Origin: Trichobilharzia szidati
Taxonomy: Eukaryota > Platyhelminthes > Trematoda > Strigeidida > Schistosomatidae
Assembly: GCA_944472155.2 (NCBI GenBank)
Contig: OX235271.1
Coordinates: 89,541,256 to 89,605,255 of the forward strand
Length of the DNA: 64,000 bases
Reading direction: 5' to 3'
Numbering within the stretch: the first letter of the stretch is position 1; each line of letters starts with the position of its first letter. The notes beneath the pieces were generated by a model. It was not told the DNA's origin. It was given only the letters and a program-made list of their open reading frames with translations, and searched no databases. Below are positions 21,126-34,400 of this stretch, one piece after another. Both the position numbers and the translations under genes were made by a program.

Positions 21126-22214
21126 TTTTGACATATTGTACTGTTTTATTGTTTGGTGTTGAAGCATAAAATATTTGCTAGCAATAGTGAAATTAGTTTA
21201 ACAGAAAAGACCTGGTGAATTTTCAGATAATAGAGTTATAGCTAAAGAGACTTAACAATAATCGGATCAAGGTCTGGTAAAGTTAACGAAACTCAGGGAA
21301 GCTTGATTAGTTATGGTTTGTGACCATGATGTTGAGATTCCTTCTAGAGTTCACTGAGTATATATTGCTCAGCAAATGTGTGTGCATTCTGCTTTGTATT
21401 CTTGGGAAAACTACAAGTTAGCTACTTTTCGATATCTTAGTAATGGAGATTTTGAAATCACACATCAAGAGCCGCATAAATAATTATCAGAACATTCATC
21501 TTAACGCCTTTCAAACTCTTCGAATACAGCTGTGGATACTATTTTACTCTCAGAAAACAATAAAATGGAACTGATAAATTTCATTAGCCTTACCCAAGTT
21601 ACCACATCCACAAAGATGCTTAGAAAAGTCTCTGGAAATTATGCACAGCAGCGTTGGGGTAAAGAGACTAAGAATGAATCCAGGCAGCTACTGTAATCAA
21701 TTATTTTGGCACGCAGTACTCAGTTAAGGTAAATTAGAATTATATTAGGAAATGTGTTGTGGTACAGTTAAAAGGGGGAGTAACAATGAGTTTTGATTTC
21801 CATTTAAATCCATATAAATTGTGCAGTCAATAAGAATTAGTTCAATAATGTAATTATGTTTTCATAATCAACAAACGCATTGGTTTCAAGGGGTGAGTGT
21901 AGTCAGTGGTGAGAAAATATGAGTACCACAGAGAAACAAACCAACAAATTATTAGTTAAAAGGGCTGAATAAAATGGTTTCTTTTTTAGTGTAACCACTC
22001 TCGAAACTTGCCTTGATGATAATCTTACTAAATTGTTATTGATTTTTTACATATTTTGACCCTGCTTGCTTACCTCTTTCTTGACACTTTGATTAGTTCA
22101 GCTAAAAGCATGTACATTTTTATCATATATACCTTCTGCATCTTTCTATGCATAATTTGTCTTCAGTATACATTAAAGTAAAATAATTTGATTATTCTAC
22201 ATATTTTGATACAG
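21126..22214. other. upstream region of TRAPPC11, nothing recognised
   Basis: No upstream exon, CpG-rich promoter or repeat is obvious. The sequence is AT-rich. A pyrimidine-rich stretch and acceptor (TTTTGATACAG) end it at 22214. Confidence 0.4.
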
Positions 22215-22222
22215 ACTGTAGA

Positions 22223-22423
22223 ATGCAACACATTGAGAAGCTACCCGAAGAGCTATGTTGCAAACCGAAGCCGCTTATAGTCTTTTCTGGTTTGGATACA
22301 GAAAAAAATCAAGTTCATCGATCAGTTTGGAGGGCTTTCAACACCAGTAAAAGTCATGATCGTGAATCGTTTAATTTTCGCTGTCGACCAATCGACTATC
22401 AATTTCCGAAGCCAAAGTATAAG
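22223..22423 (+). CDS. TRAPPC11 exon 1 (coding)
   Basis: Residues 1-67, phase 0 at the end. [19 protein letters not shown] matches the family N-terminus (PVELCCRP...TLTGLD). The ATG is the only one near the start of homology. It lies 8 bp after an acceptor AG at 22213-22214, so the mRNA start is either a spliced 5' UTR exon or a spliced-leader addition site. Confidence 0.88.
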
Positions 22424-25400
22424 GTTTGTCGTAAAACATAATCAATAACTCAGTTTGTTTTACTCCTACCTACATGATTTGGTAGATACTTTTTGTCTGT
22501 TATTTTGATAAAACACGAAACAAGTTGTATTAAGAAGACTGTTGCTAATTCGTGTTCATATATCCGGTTCACTTATCAAATTTGCATGACATTTTTAGAA
22601 ACGTTTTGTTGTTTAGGGTGGTTGGTTTTAGACTTTTAAATGAAAGTTAGAAGCACATATTCGCAGTACCACGTAGTAGTTTCTAAGCTCTTCCTATTAT
22701 TGTTTTACTGACTGCTTTTCATTTTCGGTTTATTTCGTTGATCACGGAGTGACTTTGAAGAATATTTAAATCACAGTGGTCTCATTCCTTAGTAATTAGA
22801 TGAATAGGTTTCTCAATCACTGACCTGTTAAGACAGGTGGATTTAGTTTCTGAAAAAAATATTTTCGATTAACTACAATACCTTCGTAGAATTGCCTGTA
22901 TTTACTGAAACTACCAAGCAGCCTTTGCAGAAGTTCATCATAGAGTCCAGCGTAAGATGGGTTAGTCAGTTGAAAAGGTTACAAATTCATAGTCTGAGAT
23001 GGCTGAGATATTATGTTAAGCACTCCTATTCATCGTTAACATCAGCGTGCTATCTTAGTTGGAGTAGCATGCTGGCTGTAAGGAATCTGAGTCACCAATT
23101 TAAGATAGGCTGAAAATGATCTTAACCTGAATCAACCGTAGTCGAGATATACTCATCCTCTGTCTACATCATATATTCTTATACCATTTATTCTGTTTTG
23201 TTACAGCAGTTTATGACCATTATTTCCTAGTGTTACTTGGTGTTTTTAAATGCATTCGGTAGAGACGAGTGTTTCTAGTAATATCATCTAAGTGTCTATA
23301 GAATATGTTCTACCCATCCGTTTGATAAGTTCTGTTTATTGTTACACCTATATCGAAACTAAGGACTTCTTATTATGGGGAGATGTTTTTACGGTTCTTT
23401 GGCGTTTACTTACAACTCGAATTTGATTTAGACAGTTAACTGAAGTTATGATACTTGAGCATGGTGAGAAGTTTGAAACCATTCGAAAAAAGTTTCTGAT
23501 AAAATCAGCTGGTAATTTTCCCCGGATATTTCTGTTTCAAAGATTTTAGCTTTGAAGACCACTCATACGTCTACTGAAAATCATACGGTCTTCATACAAT
23601 TAGTTCTTTTGACAAATTTAAAGTTGCTCTCATTGCATTATAAAATATTCTGTCACACATTTATTCCTCAAGTACTATACTACTCAGTAGTGAATCAAGT
23701 AATTACTAATTGGAAAGTTGAAGTTGTGGCTCTTTACTCTAGGCTACTGACCTGAAGTTAACCAAATGAATTCGTCTTCCAATTAACCATGAGGTTTCTC
23801 GTTCATTACACAAAATGGGTATGCTTTCATAACTACTTCATAAACCTGCACTTGCTTGTTGAGTTACAGTATGTTAGCGTTTGAAGACACTTATTGTTAA
23901 ACAAGTTCCAAGTATGAGGTTACTTCTCCACTATGGTGCTTCCGTCGAGAATTAGAGGAACGGTAGTAAATATTCAGTAAGTGCTTTTAAAACTCAGGAA
24001 TATTAGTACTATCTAGAAATAGTGTAATCTGTAACTTATCCCATTTGAATTCGAGAATCCTATGCAGCATTTTGACTTTGCATTTTAACATAAAACATAT
24101 GCTGTGAACGTTCAAGACTGTTTAATACAATCAAACTAGGTTACTTACATGTTCAGGTTTTTTGTTTTGAACGGAATAAAGCTTTTTCCTATAGTTTGTA
24201 TTACTTTTTCTGTTGAATTTGTGTTAATTTTCAGCAACCAGCCTCTTATGAATGGTTTCTACCAAAAGGTATCCTTAAAACTGGTTGGATGAGAAAACAT
24301 TTGGAAGAAATACCAGCATTCGTAGCTTTGTTTTATGATCTTGATTGGGATGAACCACAATGGGAAGAAAGATCATCTGAGTGCGCTCAGATGGTGGCAA
24401 CTGTTAGGTAAGAATATTTTTGTTACTTTGTTTATCTTCACTTTAATTTAGATCGAAAATTGCCGGCCGAGAAAGCAAACTAGTTGTTGTTCTTATTCAA
24501 AAACGTGCTCCATTACCATTGGGTGAAGATCTTAATGCTATGGATCGAGCTCAGTCACTTTGCACGAAATGTGATCTTCCAGGAAAGAATTTATTTGTCT
24601 TATCACATACAAATCTACTTTATGGATGTATTACAAGGTATACTTCTTTTTCATTATCCTACTTTCCACTATGGTTTGTTTTGCGCCAGTAAGCCTTTCA
24701 TATACCGTTAGTCTTTAGCTGTATTTGATAGTCAGTAGTTCGTATAAATGTAGACCCATTTAGAGAAATAAAGCTTCGATTCAGGCATGATACAACACTT
24801 ACTGTGGTTTGGTACCATGATGTTCCCATTTCTGTACATATGATGTTTCTCCTGAAATACACTTGTTAGTAGGGAGACGTTGTAGTGCTGTGGGTAAAAG
24901 CACTCCTTATTCTAAGTGTGCTTAACTCAGGGCTCTTAAAGTTGTAGAGCAATTAGCATGTATGACTTTAAAATAGTGCTTAGGTTATATTCCAAAGAAT
25001 GACAATTGTTTAACTAATCAGAACTATTCAGGTGAAATAAATTTCATCAGAAATGTTGGTGCTCAGAAATAGCCTAAAGCGTATTTAGATGGTGATGAGA
25101 TCTTGGGTTTATACCCCTGAGTTCGTAGATTCGAATGCACATCTGTTTACTTCAGAAATACCTTAAATAGTTAATCATTTACAAGTACTTTGATTGAGAT
25201 TTTTCGAGTTTTATCGTTATTTTCGTAGGGATTTTAATGCTTAACAAATGAATATGGCGGAAATCTTCCTCTGAAAAGCCTAACTTTGAAGGTATTTGGG
25301 AAGTGTTTCCGTGATAATCCTAAGGTAATATGGGTTTATATGTCAGTTGCGTGATTGAATTCTGAAAGACTATTTCTAACTATCGGTTTGGAGTTGAGGT

Positions 25401-28400
25401 CTTTTAATTGCTTAATTGTACCATCATCTCTAATCACCAATAGGTGTAAGCACAACAGTGTAGTAGTTGTACGCAACCATAAAAGATATTTTGAACACTC
25501 ATCGCTGTTTTTTTTTGAAATCGCGCTTAAAAGTTAATTTAAAATCTCTTCAGGGTGACATTTTCCTGTGAAATCATATGACAATAATACACGCTTATTG
25601 TCCACCAAATTGAGTGTTAGGACAGATACCCGCTGGTGATACTGGTTGGCTGTCGCGCTATATATTGCAAACTGGCGAAATTTAGAGTGCATAGGCCACC
25701 GGATTCTGTCCCAGTGGCTGGTTGATCAACTAGCTCGCCTTGTAACTCGGAGGTTTTGCGTTCGATCTCTGGTCGGGTCACAGGTGCGTACCGCTGAGAA
25801 GTTTCAAACAAGGACGAAACAGCTCTCCAGTATTCACTGATGGTTTTCAATAATTTTCTAACTGAAGTCGATTTGTGATAAATATTGAAAAACAGTTTAA
25901 TCCAGCCTAGTCATTTTTTTATTGAACTTGACTTTAACGTGACCACTTAATTAAAATACATACCTCTATTTTGGTTGGATGGTTTTCTGTCAAGTGCTAG
26001 AAAGCTTTGAACTAGGCTCCTGAGTCCACCATTTTTTGTTCATAAATTAAACGCATGTTTAACCGTTTGAGATATTATGCCTTTATGCAAATACAAATCG
26101 TCATCTCTAACTTCGACTGTGAGCTACATGGCAAGCATGCATTGTTAACGAAACCTGACACTCATGAAACTTTCATTCAAGGCTTCATGATAATAATAAT
26201 AATAAGTTCTCATTTTTTACATGAGGGACGCCAGTTTACAGGCATCATCAATATGATAAATTACATATACGATTAGTAAGCATATTTAATAATAGTAATT
26301 TGATAAAATACATTTTTTCCTACCTGTGTAGAACATGATAGATGTCTCTTATCAGTCGATAAGGGAGATTTTCTTTCATACTGATTGGTTTTTCGTTTTA
26401 ATGTATATTTTAACATAAACAAAAACAAATTTGCTTTTAAATAGATTAGAAGATGAGTTCCGTGATATGGCTGCCAATTATTACCACAATCAAGCGAAGA
26501 AAGTGAAATCACACAAAGATTCACTTAACAAAGCTAGTCATCAGGTATTTTGTGTACTTTGTGTGTAATTGCCCTCTTTCATGTTGTTATTTTTTCATAT
26601 ATTGCGTAATTGCTTCCAATGGTGCTTATGAATATCTTTCTGGTATCACAGTTGGTTATTGATGATGTTCCTTTGACTAGGACAATAAGTGCTTCAAAAG
26701 TTGTGGCAAATGAATAAGTTTCAGAATGTTTGTACTTCGAATTACAGAAGTGGTACAGGCAACAGTTAAAGCAACTTCGTGATGCATAAGATACCTCGAC
26801 TGTAAAAGTACATAGCACTAATAAACTCATTATTATTATTAAGATTCCAAGAATTTAGTACACTCCAAATTTCAGTGAAATTTATTTATTAGTCAGATTT
26901 TCGTCATGAAGCAACATCAGTTAGAGAGATCATTGAAAACTAGGGGGCGATATCGTCCTACTTGGGGACTCTTCATCATTGCGCACCCACGACCCCTCCA
27001 AGGAGCGAATCCAGGTTCTTTAGGTTACGAGACCAAGCTGGTTGACCATATAGCTGCTTGGGCTGGAATCCCATGACCTGTGAATTCTAACTTTGTCAAC
27101 TTGTGATATAGCACTACCCTTACCAATGCCTTCAATGAGTAGCCACTTCACCTTGACATAGTGGACCACACTGGTTACGACTTCCCACGGCAGCTTCAGG
27201 AAATCCATATAGTAGCGATTGATATTCAGATTATAGGATTTGTGGAGATTTTTGGGTTAATTTCATTTGAAATTGACGAGAATCTAACAATTTAAATTAA
27301 TCAAAAAATTGATTAATCCTGTGACCAATCAAATCGCCGCAAACCAACACCTGATAATTAATCTGATGCACACTAGCAGCTGGCCCTATACAGGAAGTTA
27401 CCTGGGGTTTCAGTGAGAAGTTGTAATCAGAGGGGTCCACCAAGTGAGGCAAGAAGACAGTTATTTGCCTGTGATACCGGCTGGCGTTGGCGCTAAATAT
27501 ATATCACGAATTGGCAGAAGTTAAAATTCATGGACCATTAGATTGACTCCCAGTGGCTGAATGGTCTATGAGCTCGTCTTGTAACCGTAAAATCCTGGTT
27601 TCGAACTACCTTTTGGCGTGTGCTGTTGAAGAGTCCCAGACTTGGACGAAACAGCTGTTCAGTACTCCCAGGTTTTCCAGTGCTTCTTTAACTGATATCA
27701 GCTCGTGATCAGTCCTGTAATCCAAAAATCTCTACGAATCCCATAATCTGAAATGTATTCAAGTGGCTTAACTTAGCAGGAGTTCTGCATTACTGGAAAT
27801 ACTTCAGTTTGTATAACGAAATCAAACGTCACCGAAGTTAAACTATTATAGCCAAAACCACAGTGACCTTGAACGAACAATCAGAATTCAGATGCAATAA
27901 AGTTGCATTGTCGTTGAAAAATACACTAAAAAGCATTGCGAACATGATATTAACACTATATTTGTAGCTTATATGTTATTACAGTGTCCCCTAGTCACTA
28001 CACAGATGATCTATGGAGAAATCGTACGATTAGTGATGCAACCATTCATGCAGGTGTCTCCAGGTCTTGATACTTTTAGGTCCATTGATATTTCTGACAC
28101 TATTCTTCAACTTACTCCTAAGTGTAACCATAAGCCTAACTCCTAATCCTAACTTAAACCTTGAACCTAACCTTAACCCTAGACCTCATACTTTAGTCTT
28201 AAAAGCCATTACTTTGCCAAACAGTATAGATTTTCAGAAGTCCAAGTCCAAAAGTGCAGGCATGATTTGGTTTGGAATGATATTTCATAGCATTCCCTGT
28301 ATCTGATTGCTTCCTGAAGGTCAAATTTTGAAAGACCATGACTTTGGCTATGATGCTGAAACTTCGCCCAGACCCCTTTGGTTTTAGACATCTTGCAAAT

Positions 28401-31400
28401 AACAGACCCAATTTTTTTATTGGTTTATATACCACTTGCAAAAATCTATATTAACTCTAATAGTGTTTACCTTCTTTAACTTTTGTGTACTTTTGATTGA
28501 CGAGATGGCTCATACAAATCCTAATAACTGAAACTGTTTCATTTATTCTAGTTACTGTTTGTACGTCATGAGTTCAAAATTGCTTTCTACTGTGAATTGA
28601 AGCAAGATCCTGGATTGGCTCTAAAGTAAGTCTACAATCTAATCAACCTTTGCGTCATATACTATGTGGAGTGAAATAATCACATCAATCAATAGTACAC
28701 ACCAACGAGAAAACCAAGTGGATGACAACATAAATTGACTCTTTGAGTTTTTTTTTAATCCTTCACGTTCCCAGTGAAACATAGGGCTTCAAGCTACAGG
28801 CTTGAAGTTTCTGTAGCATTTTGTATTTTTACAGGATGGGGTTGTTAGCCTCATGCCGAACCTTTCCTCTTTACCAGCGTTCTTTCTGCCTTAGCGAGGT
28901 AAAGGAGTGCGTCGGCCGGGGATCGAACCCCGGACCATGTGCATGATCGGCGAGCATCCTAACCGTTATGCCACCGACGCATAACCGGGGACCTTCTGCG
29001 TGTAAAGCAGACAACTCTTTGAGTTAGGTCATCATTACTCGGTTAAAGTTGATTTAAAATCAAGTAATTGCATTGTTATTTTCAGATAGCGATGGTATGG
29101 ACTGTTGGGCTTGGTCGAAGTGTTTTACAATTACTGAATTCATTGAATAGCATATATCATGTGTCCATATATGTGATAGTTATAGTATAGTAATATTTCG
29201 ATTCATAAGTGCTCATTGGATATACGTTGACTGCCTATAGTAAGAGACCGAAGTCACATATAGTATTTGATAGTGCGGCGTTATTTTAGGACTTCATGTC
29301 CATTTAGCTATTTGGCTGTATGTAATGCGTGTCAGATTTAACAGGTGTTTGATATTTGCAGATACACAGGTTTGTAAAGTGAGCCTTATTCTGAAGCTTA
29401 TTTGTGAATTAGGTAACACCCTTGGTGTCCTTTTAAATGCACATGTTTATCACTGAGGATTGAATTCACAGATACTACCAAGCAATTTTTCATCATATCA
29501 TTAAAACTTATTTAGGGGGATTCGATGCAGAAATCGGTTTCCTGAAGGTTTTTAAAAAGAATTATGCGTAGTGCATCTTCGAGTTTAAATGATATTTAGG
29601 TTGAGTGGGAGTAAACTTAGTTTTACAACTGCTTTCAACGTCCATATTATCAAACTAATATATTTGTTTTTTCTGTTTTATTTCAGGCATTATCAACAGG
29701 CATATAATCACTTAACAGAATTGCGAATGTTAGATGCTCATATGCTGGAAGTGAAAACTGTAGCTGGATTTATAAACTACAAGGTAATCTGTTTGATTCA
29801 TATTTCGCTTCCTTGAATAAGTTACAGTTTACTTAGTGGTGACACTTTGTTGGATAACGTTAAGTTGGCAGACGACTATTGATTTGTGATGCCATACACT
29901 ACTGACTGATTGACATGAGTAGTTGTATACCAGTCACATGAACTAGTAGTTCTTGCTAGCCAGATCGGAAAGACCTGAGCACGGAACGACTGTTTCACTC
30001 GTTTGGGGTCGAGCTCATCAGGGGTGAACTCGGTTTCGAACCATCCGATTTCTAGCCAGCTATTTGGGTAAACTGGTAACACATTAAATAAAATTCACAA
30101 TTCGCAGATTCGTTTTATTATTGATGTGGTGTTTGATTGAAGGATCGCAGCGAAATTCGAGCCAGCAGCTTGTGGATTAATAGCCGCGGCCTTTTTCAGC
30201 CATTGATGATCTCGCAACGCAGCTAGTTGGACGCTGCTCTTATTTTAAAACGCGGCTACTAATTTAAATCCTACCACGACCAAAGTCTTTATTCATTGGA
30301 AAGGTACATGTTGTTAGAGGGGGATATGAATCATGCTGCTACGCAGCGACCCCATTCATGTTAGCAATGAGTCACACGTTTTTTGCGAGGGCTTATAATA
30401 TTAGTTGGCTGCCTTACACCTCCTTAATTAGAGCCACAGTACTACGAAAACGGCAGTTGCGCCAAATTCATTTCCTGGTGTACTATTTTTCTGTTCAAGT
30501 CGAGGTAAATGGAGTGCATATTTCAACAATCAAAGGTCAAGGGATGAGGCTACTGAATTACAGTCTGTTTTCGTGTGTATTAATATTTTCACTCTAGGTG
30601 CCGGTTTATTTTCCACATAGTTTTCACTTTCGTTTTCTTAATGTTTATACTATCTGTAAGCTAAGTAGTGTTTTTAGTTCTTTGTATTTTCTTCATTAGT
30701 GACAGTATGATTATTAACTTGAAAATGTTTTATTTCTTTGTAGATATGCCGGCTGGCTTTTCAAAATAATGCCTCTGATGCAATCTCACAATTCCGAAAG
30801 CATATTAATTTCTTTTCCAATCTTGTTGGCCTACCACAATTAGCTTTTGAGCATGAAGCTTGGATGTCTAAACAGTAAGTACTAATCTTGATTTACTGGT
30901 ACATGTTTTATTTGGCTTATTTGTCAGCCTGATATATTATAGCTTTAGCTTTTGTTTTTATGTATTCATCTGTAAGAAATGTTCAACTTATTTTGCTGCT
31001 GGATTCAACATAGAACTTGGCACCGAAGTGCAGCAGTTCGAGTTGCCACGTTCCAAATAGCACACAAAGGTAGACAGGAAAATGAGAGAAGAGAATCAAT
31101 AGAATTTAGATAAGTATAAGAGTGAAACAGAATGAGTAATGGTTGAAAGGAATATGAAGGTTAAAGAGACTGAATACATCTGCGCCATTGACAACGATTT
31201 TGAGCCATGTCACCTATTGTCTCCAGCCATTGATTCTTAGAGTCTCGAGGGCCCCAACCCGGAAGTCTACATCTCCCTACCTGACTCAGTTTAACTGTCA
31301 GGGATTTCATGGATTGATGCCATGTTTTTGTTTGGCCACCACTTACTCTTTTCCAACCTGCACCTATATCAGCTAGTAATGCCCGTCGGGGGAGACGATG

Positions 31401-34400
31401 GTTAGGCATGCGCAGCACGTGGCCTAACCATATCAATCTATGTAACTTCATAGCCTCTTCGATTGATTTACCCTCTTTGCCCAACACTCTACGCCTAACG
31501 TCAACATTACTTACCTTATTATACCACCTAACGTGAGAAAGAGATCGTAAACACCTGTGGTCAAAAACAGACAATCTCTTCATGTCTTCGGCTCTCAATG
31601 GCCACGTCTCACCGCCATAGAGAAGGACGGAGCGAACTGCTGAGCAGTATACACGTCCCTTGGTTGACAGCCGGATGTCACGCCTACGCCAGAGACGGTG
31701 TAAGTTGGCGAAAGCAGCCCGAGCTTTTCGGATCCGTGCTGCGATTTCGTCACCAATCAATCCATTGGTGCTGATACAACTTATTTTAACCCTTTTAGAT
31801 TTGAAATTCTTGGTGATCTTTTTCAAGAAGCTATCAAATCGAGTCTTACACCTCTTATGACACAGCATCCTGGGCTATATTATCAAGAAGCTGCTAGACA
31901 TGCTATTTGTCGGCGTCAATTGTGTCAAGCTCTGTGTATCCCTACTGTAAAAGCTGCTGAAATGAATGCAGATGATCAATTATTTTTTCCCTTGTCAACT
32001 GAATCATATGATTCAACTGTTGGAGTCGAGGCAGCTTTAGTTGCAGACAGTGGTTTGTATGCAGAAGATAATGACAGTATACTCCAGTCACCAAACTATT
32101 CAGAATCTGTTAAATCAAAGCGTACAACAATTAATACTGCAGTGGAGTTTGTTCGTGCACAGTCACCTCTTTTGTTCAGGAAACAAATCTCACCAGCTGC
32201 AGACAATACTACCTTGTCAGCTCCTCATTCACCTAATCAGTTATCTCCAGTCGAAGGTACGTCAGCTACGGAAAAAGTTGACGGTCTTGAGTTTTATGGT
32301 CAACGACCTTGGCGTCAAGGGATTCAGAGTATCGAACCGCCTAATCCAATCAAAGAACGAGAAGGAATCTTAAATCTGCAGAGAGAAGAACTTGAAGTGG
32401 ATCATTCTGTAAGTTTATATGTAGTATGATTTCAGCAATATGCTACTAGATAAAACAACGTTCTCATTACTTTTCTTATTATGTATGAGGGAGATGAAAA
32501 TCATTTCTCGTATTTTTGTGCTGAATGTAGTTTCATCACCACAATATCCCTTCATCTTTACTTTTTCTGAGGATAGAGGACGTACGTTACTTCATTTATC
32601 GATCTGTGTGCTCAGTTAAAGGAAGTTAAAAAGTTTATAGATATGATTTTCATTTCCATTCTATCATAGTCTTATTTTGAAGGATCCAAATGTCCAACAC
32701 CCATGGTAAATCAGTGCTTTTATATGGTTCAGAGACTTCACGCGCCACGAATTACATTATAAAGTATTGGTTTTGTAGGGATTGTGTTTGATTGGTTGAA
32801 GAGTTTCATCATGAGCTAACATCAGTGAGAGAACCATTGGAAAACCAACCTGGGAGTACTGGACAGCTGTTTCGTCTTGGTTTGGGACTCTTCATCGGTA
32901 CCTTCTGATTACAAGGCCAGCTCGTATGCCATTCAGCCACTGGTACATGAATTCTGACTTCTGTCAATTCATGACATAGCGCAACGAATTCGCAATGTCT
33001 TCTTCGATGAGTTACTGCCTCACCTTCAACCTGCTGTACCCTACTGGTCAAGGCTTTCCACCTGAACCCGATGTTAACTTCCTGAATACATTTTCAACAA
33101 ACTGCAGACTTTTATCATCTTCCTTCGCTTGGCACTGGAGATCAGATGGCCAGAAAGGGTAAGTAACAACGAACTTTAGCGACGGACCCACCAAGAACCT
33201 ATTGCCCAACAAATATGCAGAAGAAAATGAAGGTAGATTGGACGTACACTGAGGAGACCAATGAGTGACATAACTCTCAGGGCAGTCCGTCGAGCATAAC
33301 CCGAACCGGAAAAACGGAGTCGGGCGAGCGTGGTGTTGAAGAGGTTATATGAAGAGTAAACAGAAGCTTATGGTCAATCGCGGAGGCAACTAAAAAGACT
33401 GCAGAGAATAGAGTGAAACGGAGATGTGCTGTTGAAGCGGTATGTTCCGCGTGGAACTTGAAAAGTCGGTATTCCAAAGTCTAACCGAAGTTGCAAATAG
33501 TTGTATTTAATCTAAAAGAAAGCAAATCATCTAGACGGGGTGGTTTCACTGTATGTTTGTTGATTAGATTGTGTAGGTTACGTTTTCGAATCAGGGAATC
33601 TGAGGTTGTCTGGTCAGTTTATTTTAGAATTGATAGGTGTTAACTTGACTAATATAGTATGTAGCTTCAAAGAGTCTATACGTATGTTGAAACAGAGCCA
33701 AGCTGTTGAATGAAGTATAGAAATATCCATTGCTAGAAACCACTTGTGGTTTTTGTGATTGATCTACCACATCTAACAATACCGTCGTGGTAAAAGAATC
33801 TGCGACAACGGCATACAAGTTTTAAACTATGATTAGAGTTTGTATGCACCATAGTAAGGCAATGTATTCAGTCCATGATTGTTAGTGTATTTGTGGCATG
33901 TGATACTTACTGGCAAGATTTTGTCAGTAGCATAATGACTATGATGTCTCCCATAAGAATATTAAGTAGCTGGGCGACGGATTAAGCTGCAAAAAGGACA
34001 AATGAAAGATCCTTGTGAAACAACGTAGAATGCATGGAAAAGAAGCTGAAAGGAGCCCAAAACAAGGAACATACGCAAATGGCGATTTCACTGTATAGTT
34101 TATGCATTTCGCCATAACTCATTTTGTCAAATGAAGACTTTGCTACCAAATGCTACTACCGTATTCTGCCATCACAGAATTGAGCATATGCATACAAAAT
34201 AATGTGTCGATGATATTCTGAAAGATGATTTCCAAGTGTAGATTTATTTATCAACACACTGTGTCAATCATTTTCGTCTATCTGATGGCAGTATTTGATC
34301 TTCTTGCTTAAGCAGTCTTTGCTTAATGTTCACTAATAAGGAATTTATCCTTGGATTATTGAAACCGTTCAAAAAAGGTGGGATGAGTTAGCATACAAAC

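Larger units (their letters stand above)
24638..26444 (+). other. intron 3 of TRAPPC11
   Basis: Apart from the Smalpha-like SINE and a short (AAT)n run near 26190, I see nothing in its 1.8 kb. Confidence 0.5.

Noticed and set aside
31799..31868. Extension of the RTE minus frame into exon 8
   Set aside because: This part is antisense to a TRAPPC11 exon that matches the family on the plus strand; the element homology stops near 31788.
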